From Metaphire vulgaris (lineage: Eukaryota; Annelida; Clitellata; Crassiclitellata; Megascolecidae), in assembly GCA_018105865.1 (NCBI GenBank), contig CM030861.1, positions 9,946,584 through 10,010,583 of the forward strand: a stretch of DNA of 64,000 nt. The letters run 5' to 3'. The number at the start of each line of letters is the position of its first letter. The first letter of the stretch is position 1. The notes under the pieces are model-generated. The model was not told where the DNA came from and did not search any database. It worked only from the letters and a program-made list of their open reading frames with translations. Both the position numbers and the translations under genes were made by a program. This document shows, piece by piece, positions 55,192 to 64,000 of this stretch.

Positions 55192-56140
55192 GACAATGAA
55201 GACTAAAGTCAAAAGCGCTTAACAATGAACATTATAAGATATATTAAACATATGCATTTCTTATTTATTTATTTATTCATTTATTTATTTATGCATTTCT
55301 TATTTAGGATGATGAGACAGAAGACATTCTATCTGCGGACTACGAGATCGGACATTTCTTACGGGATCGCGTCGTTCCCAAGGCGGTCTTGTACTTCACT
55401 GGCGAAGCTTTGGAGAGCGACGAAAGCGAAGATGTAAGTTAAAATAGCTAAAATAAAAGTAAATATAAATGAAATAAGATAGAAAATTAAAACAGTTAAA
55501 ATATTTCCTTCGTGGGAATGTTCATACAAGACTCTGTGATGTATGTATTTCAATCAGTCAAAGGCTTCTATGGCGCCACGATGGCACACCGAATTTAATC
55601 CAAACCGTAGGCATACATGTACCTGGCTTATCTACCATAGACTGTCGCTTGGTTGATTGTCCAGTCGGATATCCTGGATTTGACCTGGATCTTGAATGAT
55701 TTTGATTTGGTACGCCATCGGCTGGTGCTTCTGTGCATTACGTTGTGGCGCTATAGAAGTTTAAGCATGTGTTTTGGCATATGTTCGCTTACAAATAGCT
55801 GCAGTCTCAAAATTGTCTTGCATGGAATTGAGATTGAGAATCTTTTGAAGCAAGTAATAGGCAATTCACATGAATTATAAAATATGTGACGTCTGGATTT
55901 TTTGTTGTAGTATGATGAAGAGGGAGAGGAGGAGGTAATTGTAGATCACACGGTAATTAAGTTGCTTCATCTAACCACTAACATAGTTTTTTTTTGTTAT
56001 TCTGTTTACAAATGCTAACCACTAACTGTTATTAAACAGGATCATGATGTGCAACTTAGATACATCTGATTTTGCAAGCCTTTTGGAATTCATGCTTTTA
56101 AAGATTTATTTTAATAATAATGATAGTAGTAGTACCGGTA

Positions 56141-56225
<85 letters not shown>

Positions 56226-56245
56226 CAGTAGCAGTAGCAGTAGTT

Positions 56246-56312
<67 letters not shown>

Positions 56313-57369
56313 CAGCAGCAGTAGTAGGAAGTATCAATCAATCAAGAAACTTCTATGGCGCCACTGTCATAATGCCCAGGGCATCAGCCGATGGCGCACC
56401 AAATATACAAAAGTATACATGGGATTTGTTTTGAAATTTGTGTTAGATTGATGACTGAAGGTAGTCAGAGGTAACAGCTTATGATAATTTTCTTGCTTTC
56501 TTGTTTGGTTGATTTTAGTTTGGTACTAGAATAAGTGTTAAATATTAATATTAGTGCAGTTGCTTGGTATCTTTGATTAATTATTAGAAGTGGTACTTTG
56601 AAAGTACACGATTGTCACTATTTTAAAATATAGTAAAATATTCTTTAAAAGAGTTGACATTGTATTCCTAGCAAAAGATCTAACCCCATAATGTCAAGCA
56701 AAATGTAATTACATATGACTCGTATTTGATTTCATTGATCATATACACTTAGCTGAATAATGCTGCTTTCAGTATTGCCTTTCAATCAATCAAGCAAGCA
56801 ATCAATCGTAAATTTCTCTAGCACCACTATAGCAGTGTATCTGTATAGGACTATGGTAACTTCAGAGTTATACTTATATCTGTGGTAGTTCTTGGTTGAA
56901 AATACAGGGATCAGTGCATAATTCCTGGTTCCAGCCAATGATGGCATGCAATCGGAAATAGATGCAATTTTTGTCGAAACCTGGCGGTCGAAAAGCATTC
57001 TGTCTGGCTGACTTGTGCCTACAGACAGTTTTATGCAGGTTTCTTAGGGGAATCTCCCCTCACCTCCCCAAACCACAAAAATTCCAGAACTGATGCAGAT
57101 TTTTGCATTGAACTGTGTCTCTTCTCCTCCAGCCAAGTCACCCCCACACACACACACACCAAGGTCTTGGAGTCTGGATATAAAACACTGCCTGCAAAGA
57201 GTTCCAGAGCCCATGTCCAACCACAAAAAGAAACCTTTTATAGTTGCTGTGTGTGTCCATACAAATGTTCTGGTGTACTAAAGTAAGTGACAGTGTTGTT
57301 TTGATGTCTTTGTAGGAGGACAGTGAAGGGGCCAATACAGATGCAAGCGAGCAGGAACCTTCCCAGTGA
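46446..57369 (+). CDS. NAP1L1: Nucleosome assembly protein 1-like (14 coding exons, 363 aa)
   Basis: Histone H2A-H2B chaperone of the NAP/SET family, shuttling between cytoplasm and nucleus. Exons: 46446-46474, 47403-47431, 48448-48532, 49415-49556, 50385-50468, 50939-51005, 51710-51786, 52208-52276, 52711-52850, 53207-53352, 54402-54421, 55308-55433, 55911-55934, 57316-57369; sum 1092 nt, one frame. NAP domain at about residues 49-335: SLPAPVKRRLKALKKLQ, EAKFFEELHQLE, EGIPDFWLRIFKNVE, FVFEPNEYFSN, SIDWKDGKNVTVK, SFFNFFTPP, ADYEIGHFLRDRVVP, VLYFTGEAL. A basic K/R-rich stretch (QKTQRRKGHDTKR) sits at the position of the family's nuclear-localisation segment. Exon 11 has only 20 nt and exons 1, 2 and 13 have 24-29 nt. 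The acidic tail is short and ends EQEPSQ, without the CaaX-like Cys box of vertebrate NAP1L1/L4. AATAAA at 57657-57662 is a likely poly(A) signal. Equally related to NAP1L1 and NAP1L4. Confidence 0.96.
46567..46912. mobile_element. hAT-like MITE nested inside another repeat
   Basis: Ends TGAGGTGTCAAAT and GTTTGACACACCTGG, with GGCCCGC blocks at each subterminus. Flanks CTTAGGGC (46559-46566) and CCTAGGGC (46913-46920) form an 8-bp target duplication with one mismatch, and removal reconstitutes the GGGCATCAGCYGATGG repeat found at 56334-56405. Confidence 0.8.
47001..47080 (+). mobile_element. 80-bp TTAA palindromic MITE, copy 7
   Basis: Nearly identical to copies 1 and 2; 80 bp; NAP1L intron 1. 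Confidence 0.85.
47908..48050. repeat. Dispersed repeat, GTTCAGTAGGGTCTGCCC family, copy 2
   Basis: Shares CCTGCCCTGTGTGAGAACCA and TTCACATTATGGTCT with 9735-9870. Confidence 0.6.
48226..48395. mobile_element. Possible MITE with GGGTATCCAG ends
   Basis: Left GGGTATCCAG, right CTGGATACTCCTATACCC; inner CCACTGGTGGGCAG and GCTGGTGGGCATAG in the same region. Loose inverted symmetry; no target duplication recognised. Confidence 0.4.
49707..50030. mobile_element. hAT-like MITE (CAGAGGTTCTCAAA ends)
   Basis: CAGAGGTTCTCAAATG at the left and CAGTTTGAGAACCACTG at the right, with mirrored GGCGGTCCC and GGGACCGCGGACC blocks. The CAGNGGTTCTCAAA end is the classic Charlie-type hAT terminus. Confidence 0.85.
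50110..50349. repeat. Tandem duplication of about 120 bp, each unit with a TTAA MITE
   Basis: The phrase ACATTGGCTGATTGTTTCAT occurs at about 50112 and 50232, each followed by ATAATGCCTTTCAT and a reverse-orientation 80-bp element (50145-50225 and 50266-50345). The copies differ by a few bases. The second unit ends 39 nt before NAP1L exon 5. Confidence 0.9.
51070..51290 (+). mobile_element. tRNA-derived SINE
   Basis: GCAGTGGAATAGTGGTGGGG and GCATGTTCGAATCTGACACT (A- and B-box-like), body 'GGGCAAGTTGTTCATCCCC', end 'GGCAGAGAACTCATCTCCA' as in the copy at 9101. Confidence 0.75.
51365..51500 (-). mobile_element. LINE C-terminal relic
   Basis: The reverse strand encodes an EEIAKNRELWRDVMEK-like phrase matching the plus-strand relic at 26265-26515. 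Confidence 0.65.
52440..52600. repeat. Repeat with AGGAGGGGCAAAACACA, also at 19580-19800
   Basis: Shares CAGGAGGGGCAAAACACA and CAATGGTCACRSTTAATATT with the septin 3' interval. Contains short internal direct repeats. Confidence 0.6.
52903..53094. repeat. G-rich dispersed repeat, GGGTGTCGGTAAATTCTG family, copy 3
   Basis: Same order of phrases as 24602-24785, ends CAGGGTTATTTCTA and AAAATATCCCTG. In NAP1L intron 9. Confidence 0.7.
53361..53477. repeat. Four tandem copies of a 29-bp unit
   Basis: TGGAATATTCTATTTCCCAC plus CCAATAGCT repeated with a 29-bp period (starts at 53362, 53391, 53420, 53449), virtually identical. It begins 9 nt after NAP1L exon 10, so unit 1 follows the GTCAGT donor directly. 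Confidence 0.95.
53617..53760. mobile_element. hAT-like MITE, CAGGGGCRTAGC family, copy 3
   Basis: CAGGGGCGTAGCCAGG ... GCTATGCCCCTG with perfect 8-bp target duplication AGTTTTAT (53609-53616, 53761-53768). Confidence 0.9.
53930..54310 (+). mobile_element. CR1-like LINE C-terminus and 3' UTR
   Basis: The plus strand reads LGERSFTLGNPILWNALPDE, typical of CR1/jockey-type RT C-termini, then a 3' UTR with 'AAGTGCTCTTGACTTTGGCC' and an AAT tail. The same tail phrase occurs near 49612. Confidence 0.75.
54565..54840 (-). mobile_element. CR1/L2-like LINE 3' end (minus)
   Basis: Reverse-complement relative of 32690-32945 (GGCCCAGATATAGAAAAAGC, 'TGACAGCCAGTGAGGAAGAG'). Confidence 0.75.
55123..55190. 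repeat. (ATT)n microsatellite
   Basis: Near-perfect ATT triplets in NAP1L intron 11, followed by a (TTTA)n stretch just before exon 12. Confidence 0.95.
55548..55765. repeat. Palindromic repeat, CTTCTATGGCGCCAC family
   Basis: Left AAAGGCTTCTATGGCGCCAC, right GTGGCGCTATAGAAGTTT; subterminal GGCACACCGAAT / ATTTGGTACGCC also inverted. Single-ended relatives with GATGGCGCACCAAAT lie at 45107-45185, 46912-46995 and 56334-56405. Confidence 0.6.
56127..56330. repeat. Long (AGT)n microsatellite with AGC interruptions
   Basis: About 200 bp of AGT triplets, broken by a short AGC cluster near the middle. The poly-Ser, poly-Val and poly-Thr frames in it are artefacts. In NAP1L intron 13. Confidence 0.97.
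57022..57196. mobile_element. MITE related to 4448-4615
   Basis: Left CAGTTTTATGCAGG, right CTGGATATAAAACACTGCCTG; interior TTTTGCATTGAACTGTGTCT as in the first copy; also a short (AC)n. Confidence 0.6.
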
Positions 57370-57740
57370 TCTAGTACTCGTATAGCAGCGTTCTGTGTCT
57401 CTTTTAGACATGCGCCTCTGTTCTGAATGACTGGTTTTGCGACAGCTGCTGACGCTCAGTGCATTTGGAAGTCTAGTAGTGTTAATCGGAATTTTAGCAA
57501 CTTGCCGTTTCTTGGTTTATGATTTGCGTTAATTAATCTGTGTGTGTGTGTGTGTGTGTGTTTTATGCTGTCATGTTACTGCGAGCTGTTAGACTAAATG
57601 TTTTTGAAATTCTTTTCTTTGCGCAGAGTTTGTTTGTTATTGCTGGAATTTGTAAAATAAAGCGATGAAAATAATAATTATAATATTCGTGCTTGGTTCT
57701 GTTAGGACTGTTTTTGCATCGGTGTTTTTCTTGCCTTTAA

Positions 57741-57771
<31 letters not shown>

Positions 57772-57938
57772 TTTTGCTGTTTGGTTGTTCTTTAACTGTG
57801 AAAAAACAGCAGTTTCATATGTCTTTGAAATTGTGAAGTATTTGTTTGTTTTGGAGGTCTCAAAACTTAGGGTTTGTGGTTGGAATATGGTTTGGCATTT
57901 AAAAATGGCACTGACATGTCAGTTTGTGTATGTGCCTA

Positions 57939-58010
57939 TTAACCCCTTAACTGGGTATTTAACTGTAACTCAATTTAAAATGGACGGATATATCCGCCCC
58001 ATTAAGGGGT
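57939..58010 (-). mobile_element. Rearranged TTAA palindromic MITE
   Basis: TTAACCCCTTAACTGGG-TATTTAACTGTAACTC ... GGACGGATATATCCGCCCC-ATTAAGGGG: core in reverse orientation with a truncated right half. Confidence 0.65.
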
Positions 58011-58821
58011 GGCCTTTGTTCTCATTGATATTTTGCATTATTGATTCATTTTAGCATGATTCATTGCAATGTTATTGTATTTTTTCATTGTATATTATTC
58101 AGCCAAAGGGTATTATCTGCAAAAGCCTATGTAAAAATTTGGTTAGAGGCTTGTGTTTTGGTTTTATTATCACCCTCTCAATTTATGATCGAATGTTGTG
58201 ATTGATAAGGCTTGATTTTTTGTTGATTGATTTGCGTGTGAAAATTTTATTCACGAAACATTCTATTTTTGTGATATGTTCTCTAGGGAATAGTTTGCTT
58301 TCTGTCCATTTAAAGTGACCTTATTTATGAGATATTCGATTAGCAAGGCGGATGATTTTCTCTTTGAGTTATTTCGTTCTTACTAATATCTGAAGAAATG
58401 TTAGACACATTTTTCGAAAGTGACGACGTTGCTTTAACAGCATTCATCTGTCGCTTAATTGACGCAAAAATTGATTGAATTTAATGGAATGTGTTCTAGA
58501 TATAAACTATCTTATTGTCAGTGAGTTCAGGATAAGCCATTTTTGTAAAACTGTCTGATAGTTCTATTCAATGACAGTGGGCAGTGGCAGTATGCATTGT
58601 CTTGCCGTTAGGTTGAAGAGCACTAAACCTGTGTATGACCCACATGTACTGGTTCTCTGGCCCTGTTTTCTATAGCGATTGATTACTGAGATATTTTGCA
58701 TTCAGAGGGTTTAGACCTTGTATGGGAAATTGAAATGTGTTCAGTTAATGAAACTTTGTAATGTTTTCTGCTTTTTATGTGCAATTTCCAATCAGTTGAT
58801 TGTTGTTTGAGTTAACCTATG

Positions 58822-58901
58822 TACAGGGTGGCACAAAAAAACCAGACTATATTAATGCAAACCTAAATGTGACTTGTCCGGTTTTTTTGCGTCACCCTGT
58901 A
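58822..58901. mobile_element. 80-bp TA-flanked palindromic MITE, copy 4
   Basis: TA-CAGGGTGGCACAAAAAAAC ... TTTTTTTGCGTCACCCTG-TA. Confidence 0.85.
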
Positions 58902-59382
58902 CGCACAGGTTTTCCTGCTGTAATCCATAAATTTGCTTCACTGGGTTATTTTATGTCTTCTAGTCTTTTTTGTCAGTTTTAAAGACTTTTTTTGATTCTT
59001 ATACGTAGAGTTTTTCTTGTGTGCCAATTTTTCGCATCATTCCCGTTAACTGACATTTTAAAACCAATTGCTATGTTTGTTTTGTATTTTAATGCGATGG
59101 TTGTTTCGGTGCTATTTATTTCCATTTCTTTCGTGCTTTTTGTTGCATACGTTACAATGTTGTAATATTGGTTTTGAACAGTGAAATAATTGGATATTCT
59201 ATATTTTGGTTGTCTTTCTGCCATGCTCTGGTGATGAAAATAGGAAATATATAACAATAATAATTTTGCTGATATGTTGTTCGTGGCATTACCACCAATT
59301 TCAATCTTAAGGCATTTGGTGCTGTGTGATGTTCTTGCTGTTATAGTTATGTCTAGAATACAGTTTTTGTTTCCATTAGATC

Positions 59383-59463
59383 TACAGGGTGGCACAAAAA
59401 CCAGGACTATGTTAAATGCAAACCTAAATGTGACTAGTCCGGTTTTTTTTGCGCCACCCTATA
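59383..59463. mobile_element. 80-bp TA-flanked palindromic MITE, copy 5
   Basis: TA-CAGGGTGGCACAAAAACC ... TTTTTTTTGCGCCACCCTA-TA, same orientation as copy 4 and only 480 bp from it. Confidence 0.85.
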
Positions 59464-60429
59464 TTTAATAGTAAATTTTTAGATGACTAATTTTCAAACA
59501 TTTTAAAACGTTATAATTTGGGCACTTCGTGTTATTTTTGCATGCGCTACCTACAGCATTTCGAATACAAAATCTGAGATCTAAAGGGAGGTTATTTTTG
59601 TTACTACTAAACTACTACTACTACTACTAGTTGTAGTAATATCTATAGTAGTAACAGGGTTTTAAGAGATTGTATGAAACTTTTTTGCTGTTGAAGCTGC
59701 TTCTGATATGATAAACTTATGTTGTTGCTGATAAAACTTGTATTCAACTTAATGTATTTGTTTGTTTTTGTGCATGTGTTTGCTGCTTTCATAGTATTAA
59801 GACTGTTTAATGACATATATAAATGCAATTGGCAGTTTTTTTCATTGTTTTGCTTGCTCTGTTCAATTATATAAAATGATCGTTTGAATTGAATTTGTTT
59901 CTATTATTTCCAACTTTTAGTAAGCTAAAACTTCTTCAATGAAGCCAGTAACAAAATTTAATTTAGTACAGGCTGTCGAGCGCAAGATAAGTGTAGAGAT
60001 CTCGTTTACTGTACTGTTGCCGCTGCTAAAAAATGTATTGCTACCAATACTATTACAGCTACAGCGCATGATAAGTGTACTACTACTACTACTACTACTA
60101 CTACATCAGGAAATGCGCAATATCTTTTAAAGGACCCGACTGCCAGGGGAAAGACTTCCCGAGTAATATAATCCGGAAAACGTGCTTCAGAGGTAGGTAC
60201 TTTTGTAAATACAGTATTACCCGATATTTGTTCCAATTCACTGGTACACAGATAGATAGCATAATTGTCATTATTGTGCAGCTACAGGTGCTTAACCTGC
60301 TGTAGGGTCTTACATCTCATCTACCACACTCAAATCCTTATTATGCGTTCCCCATCAATTAACCTACTGTACAACATGCCTGTTCTACTTGCTGTGTGTC
60401 TAGATTAAATGATAACCCCTGATCCAACT

Positions 60430-60660
60430 GCATAAATACCTTAGAGTCCATTTTGACTGTTCTATAAGTTGTGAAGCTTGCATCTCTCAACTTTCACAAA
60501 CCTGGTATGCTTACATTTGTGATCGATGATCTTATCTTGAAATTCAAACTGCCTCTACAATCATCACTTCAGTAGTTTACTCTAAATTGGACTGCTGCAA
60601 TCCCTTGTACGACAATCTTCCCAAAGCCTCCATCATCAGGTTTGTATTCAAATGCACTGG
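60430..60660 (+). mobile_element. CR1-like LINE, RT fragment
   Basis: The plus strand encodes TSVVYSKLDCCNPLYDNLPK, the 'SRLDYCNSLLYGLP' motif of CR1/jockey reverse transcriptases. Short and isolated. Confidence 0.75.
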
Positions 60661-61284
60661 CTCGCGCAAATGACCAAATCTACTAAATTCATCCATATTT
60701 CGCTAATACTAAAATCACTATACTATGCTGTAACTGATTAAAAAACACACATGATGATGATAACTTAACCATTTGTTTTATTCATCATGTATGGAAAATA
60801 CATACATTGGTTCAGTGTCAGTACTGGCAAAGTAAAATTTAACAATTAAAAAATAAGCCAATTCGATACAATTTCTGCCGCGTAAGCCATCAGAACAAAT
60901 CCTACAAGAAGAATACAAGTTCCTTGAAAACACAAGTTTTCTTCCCAGCTTACTTACTTTTATATTTTTTCTGTACATAACATAAATGTGATGGCACAAC
61001 AGCAGCATGAATACAGCGCCTGTTGCACAACAGGAAAGCAAAACTAACTGTGAAAAAATTCTTAAAGTAGTGAGGTACATTTATGTATACAACAAAACAC
61101 CATGGGCTGCACAGAATACACAAATGAGAAAGACGCATATATTGATATACACTTAACTGCATCAAAACAGCTCCAACAAATGTGCTGCAGATGAGTTTTC
61201 ATACTGGCTCGCCACAACTCAAAAGTGTCCAATTTAATACAGTAATCAGTAAAAGTGTTGAAATTTTTCGCATTACATATAAAC

Positions 61285-61575
61285 CAAGGACGGGAAGTTA
61301 GCAGCGTGGTAACAACACCGGACAATAGAGCAGAAGGTCGTGGGTTCAATTCCCACGGGAGCCCTAAGGTCAACTCAGCCTTACTCGTTAGAGGGCAGTG
61401 GCAAAAGGAGGAGCAGTGTTAAGCTGTGAGGTAAAACGTAGGTCGGGGAAAGTAATGGCAACCTACCCCAGACTTATACCACCTACGTCGCTGATTGCTT
61501 AGACCAGAGATATATGTGCCAGACACCAACGCTGGAACTCGAGTACGGGAACGACCTTTACCTTTTACCTGCATT
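61285..61575 (+). mobile_element. tRNA-derived SINE, second family
   Basis: GTTAGCAGCGTGGTAAC (A-box-like) and GTGGGTTCAATTCCCACGGG (B-box/T-arm-like, able to form a stem), then a body with CTTATACCACCTACGTCGCT and an end in ACCTTTACCTTTTACC. No complete tRNA fold. Confidence 0.65.
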
Positions 61576-61791
61576 AAATTATACTAAGTAAATCTAGCAA
61601 TCCGTAATAAATAGTTCTTTTCATCTTTTTGACAAGTACACGATCAAACCACAGAAAGGCAGACAAGTTAACACTTAGCTGAACACATCAGTTTAAACAA
61701 CCGTTAGTCACAATGATTTTGGTCCCTCTCTCTGTCGGTCATACAATTGATGATCATAATGCATGACAACCCATTAGGTGTTCTGAGTCAT

Positions 61792-62227
61792 GGGGCTGTC
61801 CATTAATTACGTCAACAAAATAGGGGGGAGGGAGTTTGAAAAAGTTTGACAGCTGTTGACAGGGGAGGGGGGTCAAGAGAAGTTGACGTCAACAACTTCA
61901 TTTTTAAAAATGATAAAAAATAGGAAATTTCATGGAATACTATTTATTACAGCGAAAAAAAAGCCTGACAAGCAAAAAACAAGGTCATCATCACCATATT
62001 ATAACACTTGACGAACAAAAGAAAGGGAAAATGGTCATCGCCACAAAAATAACCTTCTAAACCTTTTAGGGAGACCCGTCACTGGTCTTAGTTGGCGGGG
62101 GAGGGGGTTCAAAGTTGTTGACATAATTATAGGAGGGGTCACTGAAAGTTGACAGTTGTTGACAAGGGGGGAGGGAGGGAGTCAAACATTGCCCAAAAAT
62201 TGTTGACATAATTAATGGACAGCCCCC
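61792..62227. mobile_element. TIR element, GGGGCTGTCCATTAATTA type
   Basis: GGGGCTGTCCATTAATTACG and GTTGACATAATTAATGGACAGCCCC (cut: TAATTAATGGACAGCCCC) are inverted ends; several GTTGACA sub-repeats inside plus the motif GACAAGCAAAAAA near 61967. Related to 1537-1876. Confidence 0.75.
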
Positions 62228-62261
62228 ATAAAAACCTGACATGATTTCTAATTACAGCCTT

Positions 62262-62582
62262 TCAATTAATAATACAGAGACAGTTAACAAATGGCTGAAA
62301 GCATTTGACATAATTTTCACAATCTTTCAAAGAAAATTCTGCAATTTGGTCTCGAATTAGTCCAACCACTTGCCGTGGTTTGGAAAAATCGACCACTGCA
62401 GAGACAAAATTAAACACAATATCCTTAGAAAAACTGTTAGCTTCAATGCTACATTCTTCTATGGCAAAGCAAACACTAAAGCGCGATTTCTCTGACGAAG
62501 ATACCATTCTAAGACAATCATACATGTTTGATGGCTCGAAACTGAAGAGACATATTTCTGTTTTAAAGATTACACCAAACAA
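62262..62582 (-). other. Unassigned open frame (106 aa), possibly noncoding
   Basis: The minus-strand frame contains SKPRQVVGLIRDQIAEFSL and a Cys-containing C-terminus; an 81-aa plus-strand frame overlaps it. No family recognised, no nearby exon chain. Could be an old transposase or host-gene fragment, or chance. Confidence 0.2.
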
Positions 62583-64000
62583 ATCAGTCAGAGATCACAG
62601 GGTACCGGAATATTATGTGCAATGAACTCAGTCATACACTCACACATGCATGCACACACACACACTGTTATGTGCGGCTATTTTGTATGTTGTGTTAGTT
62701 TCTTACCCATTGATTAATTAATCAAGATCTCATGGCATAGAGCTGTGAAAATATGGTCTTCTGGTTCCGACTCTGGACAGTTTTGGAATTTTGTGTTTTA
62801 TTCTGAATTAAATCTTTAATAATAATCTCCCGTTTCGAGTGTCATAAACAGCCTTTCATTTATAACAACACACACTAAATTAAAAGCCTATGTTTCATCA
62901 AAAATATCTGTGCTAAGGTAATGCACATGCACACATACAGCGGCCCAATAAAACACAAAGCAACTACAAATGAAACACATAGCTTGGCTTGATTATCAAA
63001 CTCACAATATGGCATCACTGGTACAATAGTAACAAGAGTTTAAACATGTTAAGACAACACAGGTAGAATAGCAGCTTCTGCTGCCACAAAAATTTTCTCG
63101 TTAAGGACCGTGAGTTCATCCAACTTTTTAAAAAATGTCTATATAACGAAGATTACAACGGAAAAAAATATTCCTAATAAACAAGTAAGTAAAAACTGCT
63201 TCCAAGTAAAAGGAGAATATTGCGATCAACTGGTAAGAGATCCACATAACGGCCGATACCTCAAATAAATGATACAATCACATGATATAGTGAAATTTAC
63301 AAGACATGCACAATTCTGTATTTACAAGTCTATACACAAGCCTCAGTAAGATTGCAACAGAAATACATGATTGCAAATGCAAAAAATACAGCCAGGGATC
63401 ATCCAATTATTACACAATCTCAATCATTTGTGTGTGCGTGCAGGACATAATCGGCATTCACTTAAGCAATAATGTCAGCAAATGAATGATCCCTCTCAGA
63501 CAAACCCAGTATAGCTTTACACAATTATTAACAACATATTAACAGATAATCAAAGCAGTTAAAACGTTACATTACATAAATTACAACACAGTAATTGGAA
63601 CTTCAGTGCTGTCATCTTCTTTAGTCTTACATTACATTAGTCTTACACTACGCGATAACGACTCGTCGAAAAGTAATCGAGGCAAAAATTTACAGTACTA
63701 AGTCGATGATAAACAATGCAAATTTATGCACCTTAATGGCCAAAAGGATCTGTTGAAAATATAGGAAATCCTCTTTCATAACAACCTCATAAATATCAAA
63801 CTACCGCCATTTATCAAGAATTCTTACATGCCGAAACTGATTTAGATTGCCAGCTCTATGGCAGACTAGACGTTTCGATTTTAGCATTAAAAAATCTGTA
63901 ATAATTTTCAAATTAAACGTCATCTGTAAATCACTTCAACATAAATACGAACAAAGTTTTGATTACTAAAGCATAACAACCAGCGATAGCAGATTTCTGG

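Larger units (their letters stand above)
57370..64000. other. NAP1L 3' flank and downstream region without a confident gene
   Basis: Contains NAP1L 3' UTR to about 57670, a (GT)n (57539-57560), a rearranged TTAA element (57939-58010), two TA MITEs (58822, 59383), a (CTA)n (60077-60103), a LINE fragment (60430-60660), a SINE (61285-61575) and a TIR element (61792-62227). Overlapping open frames at 62262-62625 (106 aa minus, 81 aa plus) match nothing I recognise. From about 62640 to the end I see AT-rich sequence only; it could be a long 3' UTR of a minus-strand gene beyond the window. Confidence 0.5.

Noticed and set aside
56044..56451. Poly-Ser, poly-Val, poly-Thr and poly-Tyr frames
   Set aside because: All read the same (AGT)n microsatellite.
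58979..59395. 138-codon minus-strand frame
   Set aside because: Starts inside a TA MITE, biased by T-rich DNA, no domain seen.
61310..61375. tRNA gene candidate
   Set aside because: Has A/B-box-like sequences and a T-arm, but no full cloverleaf; part of a longer SINE.
62262..62625. A new conserved gene
   Set aside because: Only two overlapping short frames without family match or exon chain; left as unassigned.

Overview
This window is metazoan nuclear DNA. It is AT-rich, its genes are split by introns with GT-AG (and probably one GC-AG) boundaries, and the noncoding part is full of trinucleotide microsatellites, LINE 3'-end fragments, tRNA-derived SINEs and short palindromic DNA transposons (MITEs). 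The proteins and exon structures fit an invertebrate animal, probably marine, but I cannot fix the phylum from sequence alone. No virus, plasmid, CRISPR array, rRNA or intact tRNA gene was seen.

Four protein-coding genes were reconstructed exon by exon; in each, the chosen exons add up to an uninterrupted reading frame. (1) Plus strand 6915-17378: a septin of the SEPT2/4/5 group, 12 coding exons, 485 aa, with a long Ser/Thr-rich N-terminus. (2) Minus strand 38977-20964: SMC6, ATPase subunit of the SMC5/6 complex, 26 coding exons, 1087 aa, complete from Walker A to Walker B. (3) Plus strand 41902-44515: a BTB/C2H2 zinc-finger protein with 13 fingers, 721 aa, whose single coding intron seems to need a GC donor. 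(4) Plus strand 46446-57369: nucleosome assembly protein 1-like, 14 coding exons, 363 aa. Septin and SMC6 are tail to tail; SMC6 and the BTB gene are head to head; the BTB gene and NAP1L are in tandem. SMC6, NAP1L and the BTB-ZF protein are all nuclear or chromatin-linked, but nothing shows that they act together.

The rest is repeats. 1-6914 is septin 5' flank with several MITEs and LINE tails. 17379-20963 is the septin/SMC6 3' interval. 38978-41901 separates SMC6 from the BTB gene and carries a LINE relic and short telomere-like tracts. 44516-46445 holds the BTB 3' UTR and the likely NAP1L promoter. 57370-64000 has no confident gene.

The most interesting noncoding signal is a family of about 16 palindromic elements of almost invariant length (80 bp including TTAA at both ends). 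Their sequences diverge into subfamilies while the terminal arms stay complementary, and about half lie within 60 nt of a splice junction. I do not claim a new defence or catalytic system; none was found.
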